From: an uncultured Oscillospiraceae bacterium
GTDB lineage: Bacteria > Bacillota > Clostridia > Oscillospirales > Oscillospiraceae
Assembly (NCBI GenBank): GCA_934561175.1
Contig: CAKTFW010000015.1
Location: 1 to 31,289 of the forward strand
Direction of reading: 5' to 3'
DNA length: 31,289 nt
This document shows, one piece after another, positions 23,196 through 31,069 of the stretch (position 1 is the first letter of the stretch; each line of letters begins with the position of its first letter). A program made the translations under genes and the position numbers. The notes beneath the pieces were generated by a model. That model saw nothing but the letters and a program-made list of their open reading frames with translations. It did not search any database and had not been told where the DNA came from.

Positions 23196-24457
23196 GCATT
23201 CATCCCCTTCAAAAAGTAAATTGTATCCAGGTGTAAAGTATTCGCTGCGTCAATCACCTGCTGCACTGTGACGCCACGCACCAGTTCTGTCAAGTCCTCC
23301 ATCGTTCCCATACAGCCGGAAACTACCTGTCCCAGGGAATAGTCGTCCATCCGGCCTGGACTGTCCATGCCTGCCTGCAGCGCGCTGACGGCTGCCTGAC
23401 GCGCAGTTTCCAATTCCTCTTCGGTAATCCGTCCTGCTTTACAATCTTCCAGCTCTGCCAGAATGGCTGCCTTCGCCTTTTCATAGTCCGCACAGTCAAT
23501 CCCGGAAGAAATTGCCATAACACCCTTATGCTTGTCCAGCGCGCTGTTGGCATAATAGCAGATCGAGTGCTTCTCCCGTACATTGCGGAACAGCTTGCTT
23601 GCTACACCGCCGCCATAGATCGTATTCAGAAGCAACAGTGCCGGATAGCGTGCATCCGCGCCGGTCACGGCGGTCCGCAGCCCCATACAAAGCTTGCCCT
23701 GCGTCACATCCATGGTCTCTTCCACCGTTCGAACCGCTGCAACCATATCGCGAACCACGGTTCCCGTTTGGGTCTGTTCTGCGCGTGGAATCGATGAAAG
23801 CGCCGCTTTCAAAAGTGCTGCAGCAGCTTCTGGATCCGCTTCCCCCACATAGAACACTTCCACCTGAGAGTGTGCCAATACCATTTGATAATGTTCATAA
23901 AGGGACGCCGGTGTAATGGCTTTCACCTCATCCGGCTCTCCCAGCCGGTCGGTCGCATAGGCTTCTCCAGCAAACATTGCCCGCAGCATCTGCCGTGAAG
24001 CATACCCGCGCTTATCGTTGATTCTGGAGGCGATGGTATTAAGCAGATTCAGCTTTTCACCTTCCACAAATTCCGGCACAAACGCACCGTCCTGCAGCAC
24101 CGGCTGCAAGAGCAGCTCGCCGAGAAACGAAATCATGGATGCAAGAACCGGCATACCGTCCGGCGCCAGCCTGTCATTGATAAAGTCCGCATAAAACCCC
24201 AGCGTTTGTACCTCGCCTTTTTTTCGGATCAGGCCGCCAATCCCCGCACCATAGCAGGTATCCAAAAAATCAGAAATCGCAGCCATATCCGGGTGATCCT
24301 TTGTGCCCCGGAGCAAAACGCTGGGAATCAGCGCATTTCCCGCCGCCTCTTCCGAACAAAGAGGCCGCAGCAACGAAATGCTGAGGCTCGCTGTCTTATA
24401 TTTTTTCGTCTGAACCGCGCGCAGCGTTACGCCCGGCAGAATTTCGATGGTGTTCAA
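23192..24457 (-). CDS. M16-family protein without zinc motif, YfmF/YmfF-like partner
   Basis: 421-aa M16-fold protein. At the place where HxxEH should be it reads RGTKDHPDMAAISDFLD, so it lacks the metal ligands. The C-terminal M16 domain features (TAVTGADARYPALLLLNTIYGGGVASKLF, REKHSICYYANS) are present. This fits an inactive subunit pairing with the active protein next door, as in two-chain M16 peptidases. The start is set at TTG 24457 (MNTIEILPGV), 7 nt after AAGGAG; the longer frame to 24541 runs over the promoter. First gene of the M16-M16-lgt-folD operon. Confidence 0.87.
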   Translation of the reverse strand: MNTIEILPGVTLRAVQTKKYKTASLSISLLRPLCSEEAAGNALIPSVLLRGTKDHPDMAAISDFLDTCYGAGIGGLIRKKGEVQTLGFYADFINDRLAPDGMPVLASMISFLGELLLQPVLQDGAFVPEFVEGEKLNLLNTIASRINDKRGYASRQMLRAMFAGEAYATDRLGEPDEVKAITPASLYEHYQMVLAHSQVEVFYVGEADPEAAAALLKAALSSIPRAEQTQTGTVVRDMVAAVRTVEETMDVTQGKLCMGLRTAVTGADARYPALLLLNTIYGGGVASKLFRNVREKHSICYYANSALDKHKGVMAISSGIDCADYEKAKAAILAELEDCKAGRITEEELETARQAAVSALQAGMDSPGRMDDYSLGQVVSGCMGTMEDLTELVRGVTVQQVIDAANTLHLDTIYFLKGMNA

Positions 24458-24497
24458 AGATGTTCTCCTTCCAAATGCTTGCATTCTTATGGGGGCT

Positions 24498-24506
24498 ATT
24501 ATAACA
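24498..24506 (-). promoter_or_regulatory. Extended -10 promoter of the M16-lgt-folD operon
   Basis: On the minus strand TGTTATAAT is a perfect -10 with TG extension, 40 nt before the TTG start. No good -35 is seen. Confidence 0.6.
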
Positions 24507-24565
24507 TTTCCTTCCAGAAAGCGATAGTGCAAATCCGCCAAATCCTCCCGCCAGAAAATAATTTC

Positions 24566-24594
24566 TTGTCATTTGGGAGCCAGTATTGTAAACT
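24566..24594 (+). promoter_or_regulatory. Promoter of prmA
   Basis: -35 TTGTCA (24566-24571), 17-nt spacer, -10 TAAACT (24589-24594), 27 nt before the prmA start and divergent from the M16 operon promoter. Confidence 0.6.
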
Positions 24595-24621
24595 AAAGCC
24601 ATTGAATACGGAGGGATGATT

Positions 24622-25593
24622 ATGCAGTGGCTTGAACTGACCATCAAGACATCTTCAGCCGGTATGGAAGAAACGGCTGCTTTTTTAACTGCCATCGGCT
24701 ATGATAGTTTTATTATGGACGACCAGCAGGAGTTTCATGAATTTTTAGAGCAGAACCGCCAGTATTGGGACTATGTTGATGAATCTCTGGAACAGCAGAT
24801 GCAAGGCATCTCTCAGATCCGGCTCTATCTGGAAGACAAGCCCGGTGCACTGGAAGAAGTGGCCGCGCTGCAGGAACGCCTGCAGCAGTTTCGCAGGCAG
24901 CATTCATCAGAAAATTTTGGCCCATTGACCATTACGGTGCAGAATATGCAGGACGAAGATTGGGAAAACAACTGGAAACAATACTACCAGCCAATTCCCG
25001 TTGGTAAGCGCCTGCTGGTCATCCCGCAATGGCTTTCGCCGGAAAACGAAGAACATCGCCTGCCAGTCATTCTTGATCCCGGTATGATTTTTGGCACCGG
25101 CGCGCATGCCTCCACCCAGATGTGCCTGGCGGCGTTAGAGACACTGGTACAGGGCGGCGAGCAGGTTTTGGATCTCGGTTCCGGCAGCGGCATTCTTTCA
25201 ATCGCAGCACTGCGCCTTGGTGCCAGACATGCCACCGGCGTCGATATTGATCCAAAAGCCGAAGATATCGCCCGCGAAAACGCTGCTATGAATGATCTCG
25301 ATGGCAGCCAGTTTACCGCAGTCACCGGCGATGTCATCGGAGATTCCCAAATGCCGGCCCGCTTGGGAACAGGATATGACCTCGTACTGGCCAATATCGT
25401 GGCAGATGTTATCATTCCGCTCGCTCCGGTCGTTCCCACCTACCTGAAAGCCGGTGGCCACTTTCTTTGCTCTGGTGTACTGGAAACCCGGCTTGATGAG
25501 GTCGCGCGTGCAATCACACAGGCAGGCTTGACCATCACCGCCCAGTTCCAGCAACAGGACTGGTGCTGTCTGATCGCTGTACGCGGCGTCTGA
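24622..25593 (+). CDS. prmA: Ribosomal protein L11 methyltransferase
   Basis: 323-aa SAM-dependent methyltransferase that trimethylates L11. The N-terminal substrate-recognition region is followed by ENNWKQYYQP, then LDPGMIFGTGAHASTQMC (151-168). The SAM-binding motif is VLDLGSGSGILSIAALRLGA (182-201), and motif IV is LVLANIVADVIIPLAP. All are typical of PrmA, with length slightly above the E. coli enzyme (293 aa). The ATG at 24622 is used because GGAGG lies 7 nt before it and touches the earlier ATG at 24616. Confidence 0.93.
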   Translation: MQWLELTIKTSSAGMEETAAFLTAIGYDSFIMDDQQEFHEFLEQNRQYWDYVDESLEQQMQGISQIRLYLEDKPGALEEVAALQERLQQFRRQHSSENFGPLTITVQNMQDEDWENNWKQYYQPIPVGKRLLVIPQWLSPENEEHRLPVILDPGMIFGTGAHASTQMCLAALETLVQGGEQVLDLGSGSGILSIAALRLGARHATGVDIDPKAEDIARENAAMNDLDGSQFTAVTGDVIGDSQMPARLGTGYDLVLANIVADVIIPLAPVVPTYLKAGGHFLCSGVLETRLDEVARAITQAGLTITAQFQQQDWCCLIAVRGV

Positions 25594-25612
25594 ACCGCAG
25601 GAGGTCCTTGCA

Positions 25613-26656
25613 TTGCGCATCTTCACCTATCGAAATAAACACCGCATGAAACGAGCTGCCCTCTTGCTCTGCTTCATTCTTCTTGCCATTGTGGTGGTGT
25701 TTTTCTGCCTTTTTCAATATCTGCAGCGTTATCTTGTCTACACGGAAAACGGCGTACAACTGCAATTCCCAGGTGCTACGCAGCCGTCCGATCCCGTTCC
25801 GGAGGTCAGCGGAGAATATGTCGTTGGCGATCCCGTTCAGGCACCGGTTTCCGGCAAGATTGACCAACTTCCCACTACCGAACAAACGCTCAATCCCATC
25901 TCCGGCTTTTTTATCACCTACGATATGCTGCTGGATCCGGATGCCGTACAGGCCGCGTTGGAGGAAGTCCCTGATGGCAGTGCCGTCCTGCTGGATCTGA
26001 AAAGCATTTATGGCAACTTTTATTACTCCAGCACGATAAGCGGCACCAGCAATGCCGCAACCATTGACACCGCCGCAGTGGATTCCCTGATCCAGACGCT
26101 GCAGCAGCGTGACTTATATCGGATCGCCAGAATTCCCGCATTTCGGGACAATGCATTTGCATTGGCTCACCAATCCGAGGGCTTACCGCTCTCCAGCGGC
26201 GCGCTCTGGATGGACACGGACGGTTGTTATTGGCTGAATCCGTCCAGCACACAAGTACAGGACTATTTGAAACAAATCTGTCTGGAATTGAATGCACTGG
26301 GATTTGATGAAGTGGTTTTGTCCGATTTTTATTTCCCACAAAGTGCCAACATTGTCTTTACCGGCGAACGCTCCCGCCGCGAAACGGTCACTGCCAGTGC
26401 ACAGGCTTTGTTAGACGCGCTCTCTGATCATCAAATTACGCTCTCCTTTGACCTGACGAATTGTACAGAAGACTATCCGCTTGTCGCAGAAAAAATCCGC
26501 CGTTATTTTCCACTCTCTGACGGCAGCGCCGTGCAGGCAACCGTTTCGCTTTACGGCGCAGATCTTACGGATTCTACAGCACAGTTGGTATTTTTGACCA
26601 CCTCTCGTGACACCCGATTTACAAAATACAGTTATCTTCGTCCGTTGATCCCATAA
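25613..26656 (+). CDS. Membrane-anchored putative glycoside hydrolase (DUF4015-like)
   Basis: 347-aa protein with an uncleaved N-terminal anchor (about residues 14-38, AALLLCFILLAIVVVFFCLF), a Pro/Gly-rich linker to about 90, and an extracytoplasmic TIM-barrel-like domain. Blocks such as SGFFITYDMLLDP, AVLLDLKSIYG, RIARIPAFRDN, and FDEVVLSDFYFPQ resemble the putative glycoside hydrolase family DUF4015, in which acidic residues at strand ends would act (D in LLDLK and D in LSDFYF are candidates). Substrate is unknown; wall or surface glycan is a guess. The start is TTG 25613, 8 nt after AGGAGG. It is 19 nt after prmA and shares its terminator. Confidence 0.72.
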   Translation: MRIFTYRNKHRMKRAALLLCFILLAIVVVFFCLFQYLQRYLVYTENGVQLQFPGATQPSDPVPEVSGEYVVGDPVQAPVSGKIDQLPTTEQTLNPISGFFITYDMLLDPDAVQAALEEVPDGSAVLLDLKSIYGNFYYSSTISGTSNAATIDTAAVDSLIQTLQQRDLYRIARIPAFRDNAFALAHQSEGLPLSSGALWMDTDGCYWLNPSSTQVQDYLKQICLELNALGFDEVVLSDFYFPQSANIVFTGERSRRETVTASAQALLDALSDHQITLSFDLTNCTEDYPLVAEKIRRYFPLSDGSAVQATVSLYGADLTDSTAQLVFLTTSRDTRFTKYSYLRPLIP

Positions 26657-26661
26657 GTCCT

Positions 26662-26699
26662 AAAGAACAGCCACCGGAAATTTCCGGTGGCTGTTCTTT
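26662..26699 (+). terminator. Terminator after the prmA unit
   Basis: 38-bp perfect palindrome (26662-26680 and 26681-26699) that folds with GAAATTTC at its centre, followed by T-rich sequence. It lies 5 nt after the DUF4015-like stop. Confidence 0.85.
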
Positions 26700-26720
26700 T
26701 TCTAAAATGCCTCCAGGATG

Positions 26721-26728
26721 CATACAGT
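26721..26728 (+). promoter_or_regulatory. Possible sporulation-type -10 element (CATACAGT)
   Basis: Located 25 nt before the ATG of the first SleC-like operon gene. Its surroundings, ATGCATACAGTGT then ATGAAAG, resemble those at 7917-7941 before the cysteine-rich gene. It is close to the sigma-E -10 and one base off a sigma-K -10, but a -35 is not evident. Confidence 0.25.
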
Positions 26729-26753
26729 GTAGCGATGAAAGGAGGGCATTTCC

Positions 26754-27143
26754 ATGTCCGCACAAGGTACGCTCATTGTTCGTGTCTATACCTCCGACGC
26801 CTGGATTCCTGTTCCTGGCGCTGTTGTTTCCATTTCCCAGCGCAGCACCGATGAATTTACTACACTTCTTGGGCTGCGAAAAACTGACGAAAGCGGTTTC
26901 ACAACGCCGCTGACAGTACAAACACCGGATTCATCTGCAAGTCTCACCCCAAGTGACACCTCCCCCTATGCGCTTGTGGACATTACCTGTGACCATCCCG
27001 GTTATGAGCAGGTGCTCATTGAAAATGCGCAGGTTTTTCCCGGCATTATTTCCGTGCAAAATATCGCACTGCTTCCCCTCCAAGCATTCCCGGATCAATT
27101 CAGCCAGACCGAGCAGATTGATATTCCACCGCAAAATCTCTAG
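26754..27143 (+). CDS. SleC prodomain-like / carboxypeptidase-regulatory-like beta-sandwich protein
   Basis: 129-aa protein without signal peptide or membrane segment. The sequence GTLIVRVYTSDAWIPVPGAVVSI, TDESGFTTPL, PYALVDITCDHPGYEQVLIENAQVFPG fits a transthyretin-like/carboxypeptidase-regulatory fold. The segment HPGYEQVLIENAQVFPGI resembles the N-terminal region of clostridial cortex-lytic SleC-type proteins as I recall them. It is followed 11 nt later by the SpoIID-fold enzyme gene. Inference: it corresponds to the N-terminal domain of SleC but is made as a separate protein. The ribosome site is AAAGGAGGG with 7-nt spacing. It could instead be a stand-alone scaffold protein. Confidence 0.7.
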   Translation: MSAQGTLIVRVYTSDAWIPVPGAVVSISQRSTDEFTTLLGLRKTDESGFTTPLTVQTPDSSASLTPSDTSPYALVDITCDHPGYEQVLIENAQVFPGIISVQNIALLPLQAFPDQFSQTEQIDIPPQNL

Positions 27144-27154
27144 GAGGCGCAAAC

Positions 27155-28570
27155 ATGCCAACTGTGATTCCCTATGTGCCAGAATCCATCACGGTTCATC
27201 TCGGTCCACCCGGCAGCAATGCCGCCAATGTCACCGTCAGTTATTCCAACTATCTGAAAAATGTTGCTTCCAGCGAAATTTATCCAACCTGGGGCGAAAG
27301 CGCCTTACGCGCCAATATTCTGGCCATCAATTCCTTTGCGTTGAACCGTATTTACACCGAATTCTATCGTAGCCGCGGCTACGATTTTGACATCACATCT
27401 TCTACTGCTTACGATCAAAGCTTTGTCTATGGTCGAAATTTCTTTGAGAACATCTCCACCCTAGTGGATGAACTGACCACCAGCTACATCCGCCGGCAAG
27501 GCACCGTAGAACCGCTGGCCGCCAAATTCTGCAACGGCACCACGGTGACCTGTGACGGACTCAGTCAATGGGGTTCTGAGTCGCTTGCACAACAGGGCTA
27601 TACCTCAATCGATATTCTTCGCTATTACTATGGAGATGATATCGAGCTGGTGCAAAACGCGCCCGTACAGGGAATCGCCCCCTCCTATTCCGGAACCGCG
27701 CTCCGACTTGGCAGCACCGGCCCGGAGGTCACTGTTGTCCAGGTCTCTTTGAATCGGATCGCACAGAACTATCCTGCTATCCCCAAAATCAATCCTGTAG
27801 ATGGTATCTATGGTTCACAAACAGAGGCAGCTGTCCGCGCTTTTCAGGAAATCTTTGATCTAACGCCAGATGGAATTGTTGGCCGCGCCACCTGGTACAG
27901 ACTGGTTCAACTCTATGTTGCTGTCACCCGTCTTGCAGAGCTTCAATCCGAAGGTCAGCGTTTTTACCTCATCGCCTGGACCTATCCGGAGGAAGAAACC
28001 GGTCAAGATGTCATTGCAGATGCCCGCGCGGTTCGATTGCTGCAATATATGCTCTCGGTCATCAGCCGTTTCATTCCCACGGTCTCCACGCCGCCGGTGA
28101 ACGGAACCTATGATTCACCGACACGGCAAAGCATTGTTTCCTTCCAGCATCTCGCCGGATTGCCAGAGACCGGCCGTGCTGACACGGCCACTTGGGAAGC
28201 CATCTATAATCGTTTTACCGGAATTGAAACCTATATTTTTCAAGATCTCAATCTCTTTCCCTTCCCACCCGTCGCACCAGCAGACACCATTGCAGAGCTT
28301 CAGCAGCAATTGACCGCGCTCGCTTCCGCCGGAATACCCATTCCCGCTCCAGCGATCACCGGCGTTTGGGATTCTCAAACCGAGCAAGCGCTTTCTGCTT
28401 TTCAGCAACAATTCAGTCTTCCCGTAACCGGACAGGCAAATGCAGAAACCCGGCTGGCATTAGCAGGTGCCGTTCAGGCTCTCGCCTTTTCCACCACTGC
28501 ACGGACGCTGCAATTTCCGGGCGGCACCCTGCAGCTGGGAGACAGCGATCAAGGAGGTGTCGCCGGATGA
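27155..28570 (+). CDS. SpoIID-fold lytic transglycosylase-like protein with peptidoglycan-binding repeats (SleC-like)
   Basis: 471-aa protein, no signal peptide. Residues about 27-170 match the SpoIID/LytB fold. YLKNVASSEIYPTW holds the expected catalytic glutamate (about E41). ALRANILAINSFALNR follows, and CDGLSQWGSESLAQQGY...ILRYYYGDDIEL aligns with the SpoIID C-terminal motif. Two cysteines in FCNGTTVTCDGLSQ could bind metal. Residues about 183-250, 288-350 and 378-438 are three PG-binding_1-type repeats (e.g. VDGIYGSQTEAAVRAFQ). This combination is that of SleC, the clostridial spore cortex transglycosylase, but domain order differs and the N-terminal domain is in the previous gene. AGGAGG precedes the ATG by 7 nt. 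The missing signal peptide fits deposition from the mother cell. Confidence 0.78.
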   Translation: MPTVIPYVPESITVHLGPPGSNAANVTVSYSNYLKNVASSEIYPTWGESALRANILAINSFALNRIYTEFYRSRGYDFDITSSTAYDQSFVYGRNFFENISTLVDELTTSYIRRQGTVEPLAAKFCNGTTVTCDGLSQWGSESLAQQGYTSIDILRYYYGDDIELVQNAPVQGIAPSYSGTALRLGSTGPEVTVVQVSLNRIAQNYPAIPKINPVDGIYGSQTEAAVRAFQEIFDLTPDGIVGRATWYRLVQLYVAVTRLAELQSEGQRFYLIAWTYPEEETGQDVIADARAVRLLQYMLSVISRFIPTVSTPPVNGTYDSPTRQSIVSFQHLAGLPETGRADTATWEAIYNRFTGIETYIFQDLNLFPFPPVAPADTIAELQQQLTALASAGIPIPAPAITGVWDSQTEQALSAFQQQFSLPVTGQANAETRLALAGAVQALAFSTTARTLQFPGGTLQLGDSDQGGVAG

Positions 28571-29073
28571 GTACAAAAAAACAATCCATTCGCACACTAC
28601 AGTCCATGCTGCAACAGATCGCCAAGCAAATGCCCGGCACACCGTCTCCGCGGCCCACCGGCTTTTATGATGACCAAACCAGACTCTCCGTCCTGCATTT
28701 TCAGCGTCTGCACGGTCTTCCAGCCACCGGCGTCACAGATCTTGCCACCTGGCAGGCCATCACAGCCGCCTTTCGGCCACTTGCAAATCTAGATGTTCCA
28801 TTGACACCGCCGCTTCTCAATGTGGGTGAAACAATCCCGCCGGGAACAAACCGCGCAGTTATTTCCACCTTACAGGCTCAACTTCTTGCGCTCAGCGCTA
28901 TCTACGCAAATCTTCCCACTCTCACCGTTACCGGCATCGTCGATACGGAAACCATCGCTGCAATTCAGGCATTTCAGCTTCTTGCCGGGCTTCCGGTTAC
29001 CGATACTTTCGACTCAGTAACCAGCAGTTATCTGACCGCGCTTTCCAGAATTCAGCTGCGTTCCGATGCCTAA
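28567..29073 (+). CDS. Small protein with two peptidoglycan-binding-like repeats
   Basis: 168-aa protein made almost only of two PG-binding_1-type repeats: residues about 8-70 (RPTGFYDDQTRLSVLHFQRLHG...LATWQAI) and about 95-165 (VTGIVDTETIAAIQAFQLLAG). No signal peptide or catalytic domain. The ATG overlaps the stop of the SleC-like gene (ATGA), with AGGAGG 9 nt upstream, so translation is coupled. The repeats resemble the second and third repeats of the upstream protein and probably arose by duplication. Likely a partner or anchor for the upstream enzyme, by inference. Confidence 0.72.
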   Translation: MSTKKQSIRTLQSMLQQIAKQMPGTPSPRPTGFYDDQTRLSVLHFQRLHGLPATGVTDLATWQAITAAFRPLANLDVPLTPPLLNVGETIPPGTNRAVISTLQAQLLALSAIYANLPTLTVTGIVDTETIAAIQAFQLLAGLPVTDTFDSVTSSYLTALSRIQLRSDA

Positions 29074-29083
29074 AACAAAAATA

Positions 29084-29107
29084 CGGCGAGGCCCAAGTGC
29101 CCCGCCG
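29084..29107. terminator. Stem-loop between convergent genes
   Basis: CGGCG-A-GGC pairs with GCC-C-CGCCG around a 6-nt loop, with A-rich sequence before and T-rich sequence after (plus strand CTTATCCTTTTTG). A bidirectional terminator is likely, with one A/C mismatch. Confidence 0.6.
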
Positions 29108-29108
29108 C

Positions 29109-29474
29109 TTATCCTTTTTGCATTTGTGTATGTTCCCGATGCAATTCCAAAAACAACTGCAGGCCACTCCACCCGGCGTTCGTCGGTGTCAGTACCGCTT
29201 TGTAGTCCACCGTTCCCATTTGGCGGAGCGCATAGAGCATCCGATCTGTCAGGCTGTCTGTCAAATGGCACATCACCAGCATCTCTGCCGGCCGCGGCGG
29301 ACCATCATAACACTGCCTCTCTGCCGGATAATCCAGCCCCGCCAACCGTCCAACCGGCTGCAGATAATCCTCCGGAGGAACATTTTTTATGCGAATCTGC
29401 ATGGCTTTTGCTGCAGTACGCAGTTGCTTTAGTCGCACAGGTTCCATTTGAAATGTAAGCAAAATTGGCTGCAT
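29109..29474 (-). CDS. DUF3783-family protein
   Basis: 121-aa cytoplasmic protein of the DUF3783 family, function unknown. The N-terminal half (QLRTAAKAMQIRIKNVPPEDYLQPVGRLAG) and C-terminal half (EMLVMCHLTDSLTDRMLYALRQMG...YKAVLTPTNAGW) carry the conserved pattern. The ATG at 29474 with GGTGG upstream is preferred over GTG 29492. It follows citrate synthase on the same strand, but a strong terminator lies between, so it depends on read-through or an internal promoter. Confidence 0.8.
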   Translation of the reverse strand: MQPILLTFQMEPVRLKQLRTAAKAMQIRIKNVPPEDYLQPVGRLAGLDYPAERQCYDGPPRPAEMLVMCHLTDSLTDRMLYALRQMGTVDYKAVLTPTNAGWSGLQLFLELHREHTQMQKG

Positions 29475-29492
29475 TCTGTCCCACCTTTCCAC

Positions 29493-29522
29493 AAAAAGCG
29501 GGCGGAATTCCGCCCGCTTTTT
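29493..29522 (-). terminator. Terminator after citrate synthase
   Basis: Perfect 15-bp inverted repeat (29493-29507 and 29508-29522) with five A/T pairs at the base and a T-run on the minus strand. It starts 7 nt past the citrate synthase stop. Confidence 0.88.
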
Positions 29523-29528
29523 CTATTT

Positions 29529-30905
29529 TTATCGGTCTGCCATCGGCACATACTGCCGCTGTGGCGCAACCGCCTTATATGCCGGACGAATAATCCGACC
29601 ACCCGTCATCACTTCTTCAATCCGGTGGGCGCACCAGCCTGCCACACGGGCAATCGCAAACAACGGCGTAAACAGTTCCGGCGGAATGTTCATCATCTGA
29701 TATACCAGGCCAGAGTACATATCTACATTAGCACAAATCGCTTTTTTATTCCCCGTCACTTCCGCAAACAGCCCTGGCGTCAGCCGCTCGATCGTCTCAA
29801 GGAGTGCAAACTCATCTCCAAGTCCGGTGGCAGCCGCCAGCGACCGTGCATTCCGCTTAAGCACCAACGCACGGGGATCCGACTTTGTATAAACCGCATG
29901 TCCCATGCCATAGATCAGGCCGGAGTGATCTGAAACCTCTTTGCGCAGAATCCGCCGCAGATAATTTGCAACTTCTTCTTCGTCCTTCCAGTCACAGACA
30001 TTCGCCTTAATCTCCTCAAACTGTGCCATGACCTGCCGGTTCGCGCCGCCGTGTTTCGGACCCTTCAGAGAACCAACCGCCGCCGCAATGGCCGAATAAG
30101 TATCCGTACCCGTGGAGGACAAGACGCGGCACGCAAAGGTCGAGTTATTACCGCCGCCATGTTCCGCATGAATTACCAGACAAAGATCGAGCAGGCGTGC
30201 CTCTTCTTCTGTAAACTGCTTATCATGCCGAATGGCATGCAGAAAGTTCTCTGCAATCGACAATCCTTCCTTCGGGCGATGCAGATAGAGACTGTCATAA
30301 TCAAAATAATGCCGTTTGACCGCATAGGCATGCGCTACAATCATCGGAAAGCGCGCAATCAATTCGATACACTGCCGCGTAATATTTTCCAGTGCAATGT
30401 CATCCGGATTTTCATCAGAAGAGTATAGAGCAAGCACAGAGCGGGCAAGCTTATTCATAATGTCCCGGCTGGGATGTTTCAGGATCATATCCTCTGTAAA
30501 GTTTTCCGGCAAAGTCATATAACTGAACAGCAGATCACAGAACCGTTCATACTGTGCTTTCGTGGGCAGTTTGCCAAAAAGCAAAAGGTAGGCTACTTCC
30601 TCAAATCCAAACCGTTTTTCATGACTATAGCCTGCAATCAGCTGCATGATATCGTAACCACGATAGATCAGTCGGCCTTCCATCGGCGTTTTTTCGCCGT
30701 CGATCATTGCGTAGCCCTGTACATTACCAATCTGCGTATAGCCGGCCATCACACCGGTTCCATCTTCATTTCTTAAACCACGCTTGACATTGGGATTCAT
30801 GCGCGGATCCAGAGAAAGTGCGTTATCAACCGCATAATTCTCACATAGAGTGTGGATGAAGTCCAAGTTGTCAGTTGCAGAATATTTTTGATTTTGCAAC
30901 TCCAT
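29529..30905 (-). CDS. Citrate synthase (Si type)
   Basis: 458-aa cytoplasmic enzyme condensing oxaloacetate and acetyl-CoA to citrate. Active-site regions are IHAEHGGGNNSTF and LKGPKHGGAN (histidines) and GMGHAVYTKSDPRA (histidine and the downstream catalytic region), with VYQMMNIP near the C-terminus. It carries an N-terminal extension of about 50 residues before GYAMIDGEKTPMEGRLIYRGYDI, as in several clostridial enzymes. It is homologous to GltA/CitZ, unlike Re-citrate synthases. The ATG at 30905 has GGGGG close upstream; TTG 30914 and TTG 30899 are possible but less likely. No aconitase or isocitrate dehydrogenase gene is near, so it probably serves glutamate synthesis. A 2-methylcitrate synthase role cannot be excluded. 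Confidence 0.94.
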   Translation of the reverse strand: MELQNQKYSATDNLDFIHTLCENYAVDNALSLDPRMNPNVKRGLRNEDGTGVMAGYTQIGNVQGYAMIDGEKTPMEGRLIYRGYDIMQLIAGYSHEKRFGFEEVAYLLLFGKLPTKAQYERFCDLLFSYMTLPENFTEDMILKHPSRDIMNKLARSVLALYSSDENPDDIALENITRQCIELIARFPMIVAHAYAVKRHYFDYDSLYLHRPKEGLSIAENFLHAIRHDKQFTEEEARLLDLCLVIHAEHGGGNNSTFACRVLSSTGTDTYSAIAAAVGSLKGPKHGGANRQVMAQFEEIKANVCDWKDEEEVANYLRRILRKEVSDHSGLIYGMGHAVYTKSDPRALVLKRNARSLAAATGLGDEFALLETIERLTPGLFAEVTGNKKAICANVDMYSGLVYQMMNIPPELFTPLFAIARVAGWCAHRIEEVMTGGRIIRPAYKAVAPQRQYVPMADR

Positions 30906-30934
30906 CACCCCCAAAATTGAAATTTTATTTTTCT

Positions 30935-30963
30935 ATTTTACCGGTATTTAGGCTCCGTGTCAA
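30935..30963 (-). promoter_or_regulatory. Promoter of the citrate synthase gene
   Basis: On the minus strand, perfect -35 TTGACA (30963-30958), 17-nt spacer, -10 TAAAAT (30940-30935), 30 nt before the start codon. One of the best promoters in the window. Confidence 0.8.
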
Positions 30964-31069
30964 TCGCAGAAATGCCCATATTTTCGCTATTTTTAGAAGT
31001 TTTGTATTTTTTTACAGTTTCAAAAACGAATTATTTTATGCATAAGAGAAAGTGAGATTATTCATTGTT

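Noticed and set aside
24984..25439. 151-codon minus-strand frame within prmA
   Set aside because: Reverse-frame shadow of the conserved methyltransferase; no ribosome site or family motif.
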